From: Bradyrhizobium barranii subsp. apii
Lineage (GTDB): Bacteria; Pseudomonadota; Alphaproteobacteria; Rhizobiales; Xanthobacteraceae
DNA: 64,000 nucleotides
Assembly (NCBI RefSeq): GCF_011516635.5
Contig: NZ_CP096255.1
Coordinates: 4,710,501-4,774,500 of the forward strand
Direction: 5' to 3'
The translations under genes and the position numbers were made by a program. Shown in pieces: positions 58,624 through 64,000 of this stretch. Within the stretch, counting starts at the first letter, position 1; each line of letters opens with the position of its first letter. The notes beneath the pieces are model-generated. The model worked only from the letters and a program-made list of their open reading frames with translations, had not been told where the DNA came from and did no database searches.

Positions 58624-58708
58624 GCGGGCGTGGCGGAACTGGTAGACGCGCTGGATTTAGGTTCCAGTGACGAAAGTTGTGGGGGTTCGAGTCCCTCCGC
58701 CCGCACCA
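58624..58708 (+). tRNA. tRNA-Leu (anticodon TAG)
   Basis: An 85-base class II tRNA. The acceptor GCGGGCG pairs with CGCCCGC before the encoded A-CCA. The D-arm carries GGTAGAC-type GG, the anticodon stem CTGGA/TCCAG encloses loop TTTAGGT (anticodon TAG), a long variable arm (TGACGAAAGTTGTG) follows, and the T-arm GGGGG-TTCGAGT-CCCTC is normal. All features match leucine tRNAs reading CUA and other CUN codons. Confidence 0.97.
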
Positions 58709-58882
58709 AGCGCTTTCAGCGTTTGCACGGATTACCGAAGGGCTGCTTCCTCACGGAGTGTTTCCGGCGGAAGTGGTCCGATGAACCACCGGCGTTGAGG
58801 CGTCTTGCCTCGCGCCGGTTCGATTAATGACAGCGTCCCGACGCATGCGTGCCGGGGCCGAGCGAGAAGAAGATTGGACGCC

Positions 58883-60244
58883 ATGCAGGCCACAGAAACC
58901 CTCTCGGAAGGTTTGAAGCACGAGTTCAAGATCAGCGTTCCGGCGTCTGATCTCGACGCCAAGGCTGGTGCCAAACTCGTCGATCTCAAGGACAAGGTCC
59001 GCATCAACGGCTTCCGCCCCGGCAAGGTGCCGGTCGCTCACCTGAAGAAGGTCTATGGCCGTTCGGTGATGGCCGAGACCATCGACCAGACCATCCGCGA
59101 CACCAACACGCAGCTGTTCTCCGACCGCGGTTTCCGCCTCGCGACCGAGCCGAAGATCACCATGCCGACCGAGCAGGCCGAGGTCGAGGAGCTGCTCAAC
59201 GGCAAAACCGATCTGACCTACACGGTCGCGATCGAAGTGGTGCCCGCGATTGCGCTCGCCGATTTCAAGAGCTTCCAGGTCGAGAAGCCTGTCGCTGACG
59301 TGTCCGACACCGATGTCGACGAAGCCATCAAGCGCATCGCCGACAGCAACCGCGGCTATGCGGCCAAGGCCGAGGGCGCCAAGGCCGAGTCGGGCGACCG
59401 CGTCACCATCAACTTCAAGGGCACCATCAACGGCGAAGTCTTCGAGGGCGGCACCGGCGAGGGCATCCAGGTCGCGATCGGTTCCAATACCTTCATCCCC
59501 GGCTTCGAGGAGCAGCTCACCGGCATCGGCGCGGGCGAGACGCGCACGCTGAAAGTGTCGTTCCCCAAGAACTACATGAACGACAAGCTCGCCGGCCAGC
59601 CGGCCGAGTTCGAGACCACCGCGACCTCGATCGAGGCGCCGCAGGACGTCGCGATCGACGACGAGTTCGCCAAGACGCTTGGCCTCGAATCGCTGGACAA
59701 GCTGAAGGAAGCCGCGCGCGAGCGTCTGGCTGCCGAGTTCGCTGGCGCGACGCGCCAGCGCGTCAAGCGTGCGCTGCTCGACCGCCTCGACGAGGCGCAT
59801 CGCTTCGAAGCGCCGCCGTCGCTCGTCGACGAGGAGTTCAATCTGATGTGGAACTCGGTCAAGGCCGAGATGGATTCGGCCGGCAAGACCTTCGCGGACG
59901 AGGATACCACCGAAGACAAGGCCAAGGACGAGTACCGCAAGATCGCCGACCGCCGCGTCCGGCTCGGCCTCGTGCTGTCCGAGATCGGCGAGAAGAACAA
60001 GATCACCGTGACCGACGACGAGGTCGGCCGCGCCGTGATCGAGCGCGCTCGCTCGATGCCGGGCCGCGAGAAGGAAGTCTGGGACTATTACCGCAGCAAC
60101 GCCCAGGCGCTGGCCCAGCTTCGTGCACCGATCTACGAGGACAAGGTCGTCGACTTCATCCTCGAGCTCGCCAACGTGACCGAGAAGAAGGTCTCGCGCG
60201 AGGACCTGTACAAGGACGAGGACGCGGAAAAGACCGCAGCCTGA
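58883..60244 (+). CDS. tig: trigger factor (ribosome-bound chaperone, peptidyl-prolyl isomerase)
   Basis: A 453-residue trigger factor. The N-terminal ribosome-binding domain (about 1-130) has the signature NGFRPGKVPVAHLKKVYG; the FKBP-type isomerase domain (about 155-245) has GDRVTINFKGTINGEVFEGG and FIPGFEEQLTGIGAGE; the C-terminal chaperone domain fills the rest, with a KKKVS-like and acidic end. It binds nascent chains at the ribosome exit. ATG 58883 is chosen. It leads the tig-clpP-clpX-lon group on the same strand, though each gene seems to have its own upstream gap. Confidence 0.96.
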   Translation: MQATETLSEGLKHEFKISVPASDLDAKAGAKLVDLKDKVRINGFRPGKVPVAHLKKVYGRSVMAETIDQTIRDTNTQLFSDRGFRLATEPKITMPTEQAEVEELLNGKTDLTYTVAIEVVPAIALADFKSFQVEKPVADVSDTDVDEAIKRIADSNRGYAAKAEGAKAESGDRVTINFKGTINGEVFEGGTGEGIQVAIGSNTFIPGFEEQLTGIGAGETRTLKVSFPKNYMNDKLAGQPAEFETTATSIEAPQDVAIDDEFAKTLGLESLDKLKEAARERLAAEFAGATRQRVKRALLDRLDEAHRFEAPPSLVDEEFNLMWNSVKAEMDSAGKTFADEDTTEDKAKDEYRKIADRRVRLGLVLSEIGEKNKITVTDDEVGRAVIERARSMPGREKEVWDYYRSNAQALAQLRAPIYEDKVVDFILELANVTEKKVSREDLYKDEDAEKTAA

Positions 60245-60313
60245 AGGCTCTAGAGCGTTTTCGAGCGAAGTGGATACCGGTTCGCGTAAAGAAAACGCGT
60301 CAAACTTAGAATC

Positions 60314-60350
60314 TAGAGCCCCGTTCCGATTCCATCGGAACGGGGCTCTA
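60314..60350. repeat. 17-base perfect palindrome after tig, terminator-like
   Basis: TAGAGCCCCGTTCCGAT at 60314-60330 is inverted as ATCGGAACGGGGCTCTA at 60334-60350 with a TCC loop. A second repeat (TCTAGAGCG...AATCTAGAGC) lies just before it at 60248-60320. It may end tig transcripts; there is no strong T-run, so it may instead be part of a dispersed repeat. Confidence 0.65.
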
Positions 60351-60469
60351 GGAAAGCCTTCCATTAAGGATGATCAGCAAAGGGGCCCGGCTAGCCAACT
60401 GGCTGGCTGGGCCTGTTTGCGAGAATCAGCTTCAAGTGCCCCGTGGATTAAGCCTTAATTCGCTCCGCA

Positions 60470-60495
60470 CTTGTCTGGCGCGAATTGGGCTATAT
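60470..60495 (+). promoter_or_regulatory. candidate RpoH-like promoter upstream of clpP
   Basis: CTTGTC at 60470-60475 and CTATAT at 60490-60495 are spaced as in alphaproteobacterial heat-shock promoters (CTTG... and C-TAT elements). clpP is a heat-shock gene in this group. The rest of the 60245-60645 gap shows no gene. The site is a guess from pattern, 150 bases before the clpP start. Confidence 0.35.
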
Positions 60496-60645
60496 CTGTC
60501 GGTACGCCCTGTACCCAAGTCTTATACCAAGCGTTCTACCTCTACCCACTTCCTGCATCACTGGCGTCCATCGGCCTTCCGGCAAATCCAGCTAAACTGG
60601 CAGCCAAGACTGGCAATGTCCGCCTCCTAAAACCCTAGGTGACTC

Positions 60646-61278
60646 ATGCGCGATCCGGTTGAAACCTACATGAACCTCGTGCCCATGGTGGTCGAGCAGA
60701 CCAACCGTGGCGAGCGCGCCTACGACATCTTCTCGCGCCTGTTGAAAGAGCGCATCATTTTCCTGACCGGGCCGGTCGAGGACGGCATGTCGACGCTGGT
60801 GGTCGCGCAGCTCCTGTTCCTTGAAGCGGAAAATCCGAAGAAGGAAATCTCGATGTACATCAACTCGCCGGGCGGCGTGGTGACGTCGGGCCTCGCGATC
60901 TACGACACCATGCAGTTCATCCGCCCGCCGGTCTCGACGCTGTGCACGGGCCAGGCCGCCTCGATGGGCTCGCTGCTGCTCTGCGCTGGCGAGAAGGACA
61001 TGCGCTTCTCGCTGCCGAACGCGCGCATCATGGTGCATCAGCCCTCCGGCGGCTTCCAGGGCCAGGCCACCGACATCATGCTGCACGCGCAGGAAATCCT
61101 GAACCTGAAGAAGCGGCTCAACGAGATCTACGTGAAGCACACCGGTCAGACCTACAAGACGATCGAGGACGCGCTGGAACGCGACAAGTTCCTCACCGCG
61201 AACGACGCCAAGGAGTTCGGCCTGGTCGACAGGGTCATCGACAAGCGCGCCGAAGAGCCGGCGGCGAAACCGCAGTAA
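60646..61278 (+). CDS. clpP: ATP-dependent Clp protease proteolytic subunit
   Basis: A 210-residue ClpP. The catalytic triad is S106 in GQAASMGSL, H131 in ARIMVHQPSGG and an Asp near 180. The N-terminal axial-loop segment (MRDPVETYMNLVPMVVEQTNRGERAYDI) and the usual length are kept. It forms the tetradecameric chamber of ClpXP and ClpAP that degrades tagged and misfolded proteins. It is followed after 461 bases by clpX on the same strand, a typical alphaproteobacterial order. Confidence 0.97.
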   Translation: MRDPVETYMNLVPMVVEQTNRGERAYDIFSRLLKERIIFLTGPVEDGMSTLVVAQLLFLEAENPKKEISMYINSPGGVVTSGLAIYDTMQFIRPPVSTLCTGQAASMGSLLLCAGEKDMRFSLPNARIMVHQPSGGFQGQATDIMLHAQEILNLKKRLNEIYVKHTGQTYKTIEDALERDKFLTANDAKEFGLVDRVIDKRAEEPAAKPQ

Positions 61279-61739
61279 CGCGAACGGGGCTGCAACATCG
61301 ATCCCTGGAATACCTATGGGGATTTCCCGGGATCGTCAGGGCGACGTTCACGTTAACAGCGCACTACGCGGCGGCGCAAAAAACAGTCTTGCGCCCCGCG
61401 ACAGGCAGAAAGTTCCGCTTTCGTGCTTGTTTTTCGTGGCAATCCAGCAACTCCGGGGCGATTTCGATCACTTCGTCCGTGCCAAGACGTGAAATAACGG
61501 TATTGTCACGGGTAGCCAGCGCCCCCTCGATTAGCGAATTCTTGATAGTCGGGTGACAGCATGGTTGGCTACGATTGATCGGCTATTCTCGCGGAGAATC
61601 GAGTGACCGTGATTCGCACGGGATGTAACGCGTAGGGTCTTTTTTGGTACGGAATTTGCTCTATTTGAACTTCATACGGCATGCGTGCCGGAATGGAGCG
61701 ATCGAGCGGAGCGGGATCGAACCGCGGACGGAGACATGA
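61279..61739. other. gene-free gap between clpP and clpX
   Basis: No gene of confidence is seen in these 461 bases on either strand. The gap is expected to hold the clpX promoter. AT-rich DNA lies at 61640-61680 (GTCTTTTTTGG, TTTGCTCTATTTGAACTTCATA), which could contain a promoter, but I could not define one. Confidence 0.45.
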
Positions 61740-63011
61740 ATGAGTAAGGTCGGCACGAGCGACTCCAAGAACACACTGTATTGCTCGTTCTGCGGCAAGA
61801 GCCAGCACGAAGTCCGCAAACTGATCGCGGGTCCCACGGTCTTCATCTGCGACGAGTGCGTTGAGCTCTGCATGGACATCATCCGCGAGGAGAACAAATC
61901 CTCGCTCGTGAAGTCGCGCGACGGCATTCCGACGCCGAAGGAAATCTGCAAGGTCCTGGACGATTACGTCATCGGCCAGAGCCATGCGAAGAAGGTCCTG
62001 TCGGTCGCGGTGCACAATCACTACAAGCGCCTCAACCACCAGACCAAGCACAACGACGTCGAGCTCGCGAAGTCGAACATCCTGCTGATCGGTCCGACCG
62101 GTTCGGGCAAGACGCTGCTCGCGCAGACGCTCGCCCGCATCCTGGACGTGCCGTTCACGATGGCCGATGCCACGACGCTGACCGAAGCCGGCTATGTCGG
62201 CGAGGACGTCGAGAACATCATCCTGAAGCTGCTCCAGGCCGCCGACTACAATGTCGAGCGCGCCCAGCGCGGCATCGTCTACATCGACGAAATCGACAAG
62301 ATCAGCCGCAAGTCCGACAATCCCTCGATCACGCGCGACGTGTCGGGTGAGGGCGTGCAGCAGGCGCTGCTGAAGATCATGGAAGGCACGGTGGCTTCGG
62401 TCCCGCCGCAGGGCGGCCGCAAGCATCCGCAGCAGGAGTTCCTGCAGGTGGATACCACCAACATCCTGTTCATCTGCGGCGGTGCGTTCGCCGGCCTCGA
62501 GAAGATCATCTCGGCGCGCGGGCGGTCGACCTCGATCGGCTTCGCCGCCCAGGTGCTCGCGCCGGAGGATCGCCGTACCGGCGAGATCTTCCGCCACGTC
62601 GAGCCTGAGGACCTCCTGAAGTACGGTCTCATCCCCGAATTCGTCGGCCGTCTGCCGGTCGTGGCGACGCTCGAGGATCTGGACGAGACTTCGCTGAAGA
62701 AGATCCTCACCGAGCCGAAGAACGCGCTGGTGAAACAGTACCAGCGGCTGTTCGAGATGGAGAACATCGAGCTGACCTTCGCCGACGAGGCGCTTGGCGC
62801 GGTCGCCCGCAAGGCGATCGAGCGCAAGACCGGCGCGCGTGGTCTGCGTTCGATCCTCGAGGCGATCCTGCTCGAGACCATGTTCGACCTGCCGGGCCTG
62901 GAAGGTGTGGAAGAAGTCGTGATTTCGCGCGAAGTCGTGGAAGGTACGGCCCGTCCGCTCTACATCTACGCCGATCGGTCCGATCGCGCCGTCGAGAACG
63001 CCAGCGCCTGA
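61740..63011 (+). CDS. clpX: ATP-dependent Clp protease ATP-binding subunit ClpX
   Basis: A 423-residue AAA+ unfoldase. The N-terminal zinc-binding domain has YCSFCGKSQ and ICDECVELC (four Cys within residues 14-41). The AAA+ domain has Walker A GPTGSGKT, Walker B VYIDEIDKI, the sensor and pore-loop region (GYVGEDVEN), and the IGF-type loop for ClpP docking near EDRRTGEIF. It recognises tagged substrates, unfolds them and feeds them to ClpP. ATG 61740 is supported by GGAGACATGA context. Confidence 0.97.
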   Translation: MSKVGTSDSKNTLYCSFCGKSQHEVRKLIAGPTVFICDECVELCMDIIREENKSSLVKSRDGIPTPKEICKVLDDYVIGQSHAKKVLSVAVHNHYKRLNHQTKHNDVELAKSNILLIGPTGSGKTLLAQTLARILDVPFTMADATTLTEAGYVGEDVENIILKLLQAADYNVERAQRGIVYIDEIDKISRKSDNPSITRDVSGEGVQQALLKIMEGTVASVPPQGGRKHPQQEFLQVDTTNILFICGGAFAGLEKIISARGRSTSIGFAAQVLAPEDRRTGEIFRHVEPEDLLKYGLIPEFVGRLPVVATLEDLDETSLKKILTEPKNALVKQYQRLFEMENIELTFADEALGAVARKAIERKTGARGLRSILEAILLETMFDLPGLEGVEEVVISREVVEGTARPLYIYADRSDRAVENASA

Positions 63012-63050
63012 TTTGCGGCGCTGGGACGCTCCAATCGTCTTTGATAGTAG

Positions 63051-63077
63051 CGGCTGCGGAATGGTTCTCCGCAGCCG
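63051..63077. terminator. hairpin after clpX
   Basis: CGGCTGCGGA at 63051-63060 pairs perfectly with TCCGCAGCCG at 63068-63077 across a 7-base loop. There is no clear T-run, so it may be a weak terminator or mRNA-stabilising stem. It lies 40 bases after the clpX stop. Confidence 0.55.
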
Positions 63078-63133
63078 ATGTTGCGTCGCTTATACGCGTG
63101 CGTAAGCGCCTGATGGCGCGCGTCTTTCAATGA

Positions 63134-63166
63134 CTTGACACCCCCCCGGTCGATAGCCACCTAATG
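63134..63166 (+). promoter_or_regulatory. candidate promoter of lon
   Basis: CTTGACA at 63134-63140 and CACCTAATG around 63158-63166 resemble a -35/-10 pair and also the CTTG...C-TAT style of heat-shock promoters. It would give a leader of about 160 bases to lon at 63336. The 63012-63335 gap shows no gene. Guess from pattern only. Confidence 0.4.
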
Positions 63167-63335
63167 TCGACGGCGAGCGAAAATTCTCTTCAAGATTCGC
63201 CTCAGTTCCGATCCGGCAAGCCCGGTCCAACCTTAGAATGGTAGGCCGGTTTTGTGGATCACCTCGGCACCTTGTGGCGGTTGCGCATGAGCATGGCGGG
63301 CTGCGTGCAAGGGGGCAAAGCAAAAGGAAAAGGCC

Positions 63336-64000
63336 ATGACTAATCCAAAACCCCGGCCAACCATCGTCCATGGCGAAACGCACGCCTATCCCGTGCTGCC
63401 GCTGCGCGACATCGTCGTCTTCCCGCACATGATCGTTCCGCTCTTCGTCGGTCGCGAGAAGTCGATCCGCGCGCTCGAAGAGGTGATGAAGAACGACGCG
63501 CTGATCATGCTCGCGACGCAGAAAAACGCGTCCGACGATGATCCGGCGCCCGACGCCATTTACGAGACCGGTACGCTCGCCAGCGTGCTTCAACTCTTGA
63601 AGCTTCCCGACGGCACCGTGAAGGTGCTGGTCGAAGGGCTCGAGCGTGCGCGCGTGCAGAAATACACCGATCGCAGCGAGTACTACGAAGCGACCGCGAT
63701 TGCGCTCGCCGACACCGATGCGAAGTCGGTCGAGGCGGAGGCACTGTCGCGCTCGGTCGTGTCCGACTTCGAGAGCTATGTGAAGCTCAACAAGAAGATC
63801 TCGGCCGAGGTCGTCGGGGTCGTGCAGGCGATCACCGATTTCGCCAAGCTCGCCGACACCGTTGCCTCGCATCTCGCCGTCAAGATTGCGGATCGCCAGC
63901 AAATCCTGGAGACGCTGTCGGTCACCACGCGCCTCGAGAAGGTGCTGGGCCTGATGGAGAGCGAGATCTCGGTGCTGCAGGTCGAGAAGCGCATCCGCTC
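63336..64000 (+). CDS. lon: ATP-dependent protease Lon, N-terminal part (runs off the window)
   Basis: The first about 221 residues of Lon. It starts MTNPKPRPTIVHGETHAYPVLPLRDIVVFPHMIVPLFVGREKSIRALEEV, the LON substrate-binding domain, with the usual LPDGTVKVLVEGLERARV and the coiled-coil VEKRIRS near the cut. The ATPase and Ser-Lys protease domains lie beyond base 64000. Lon degrades misfolded and regulatory proteins. GGAAAAGGCC before ATG 63336 supports the start. It follows clpX on the same strand, as in other rhizobia. Confidence 0.95.
   Translation, partial: MTNPKPRPTIVHGETHAYPVLPLRDIVVFPHMIVPLFVGREKSIRALEEVMKNDALIMLATQKNASDDDPAPDAIYETGTLASVLQLLKLPDGTVKVLVEGLERARVQKYTDRSEYYEATAIALADTDAKSVEAEALSRSVVSDFESYVKLNKKISAEVVGVVQAITDFAKLADTVASHLAVKIADRQQILETLSVTTRLEKVLGLMESEISVLQVEKRIR

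Noticed and set aside
1..64000. CRISPR array or retron
   Set aside because: No regularly spaced repeats of 25-40 bases and no reverse transcriptase or Cas-like protein are visible.

Overview
The window reads as chromosomal DNA of a Bradyrhizobium-type alphaproteobacterium (Nitrobacteraceae). The signs are GC-rich coding sequence with strong third-position GC, a rhizobial porin, a GcrA-family regulator, type I glutamine synthetase next to P-II, the tig-clpP-clpX-lon order, and several intergenic repeat families that look typical of Bradyrhizobium genomes. The genus call is an inference from recognised families, not from a search.

Region 1 (1-7599) is the int-proximal part of an integrated element. 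It ends at 7599 in a 3' fragment of a tRNA-Pro gene. Next come a P4-type tyrosine integrase, an unknown gene, an IS630-family transposase remnant, an AlpA-type regulator and a five-gene minus-strand operon: TSCPD protein, DNA methyltransferase, a frameshifted zinc-ribbon gene, an unknown protein, and a primase-polymerase/AAA ATPase. A strong stem-loop and AT-rich repeats just downstream of the primase may be a replication origin. The other end of the element, expected to carry the intact tRNA-Pro, lies before base 1.

Region 2 (7600-16800) is mixed chromosomal DNA. It holds degenerate repeats, small unknown genes, a TetR/hydrolase divergent pair, an IS5-family insertion lying exactly at the stop codon of a small gene, a DapA-like aldolase, an SDR, another alpha/beta hydrolase and a MarR regulator.

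Region 3 (16800-27000) has a porin, a GcrA-family regulator, a formamidase-like protein, a YdcF/DUF218 protein, a DUF169 protein, two tandem saccharopine-dehydrogenase-like oxidoreductases, and a flavin monooxygenase divergent from its likely MarR repressor.

Region 4 (27000-36250) is a polysaccharide cluster: O-antigen ligase/polymerase, polyprenyl-phosphate sugar transferase, GT4 glycosyltransferase, a Wzz/GumC protein fused to a degenerate tyrosine-kinase domain, a CelD-type acyltransferase and a polysaccharide deacetylase. Together they could start, extend, ligate or polymerise, size and trim an exopolysaccharide.

Region 5 (36250-52900) is housekeeping and mixed metabolism: heme A synthase, MetY, a CoA-binding protein, a crotonase, a thioesterase, rplM-rpsI, a diguanylate cyclase, an AI-2E transporter, PuuD-like and GlxA-like proteins, an NfeD-slipin pair and an exported asparaginase. 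Region 6 (52900-64000) carries glnA-glnB, nnr, a frameshifted GNAT gene, a cupredoxin protein lacking copper ligands, tRNA-Leu(TAG), and tig-clpP-clpX-lon. Lon is cut by the window end.

No clearly new defence or signalling system was found. The most interesting items are the replication module and candidate origin of the integrated element, the IS5 insertion that preserves a stop codon, several catalytically degenerate enzymes, two single-base frameshifts, and a nested palindrome at 14797-14873.
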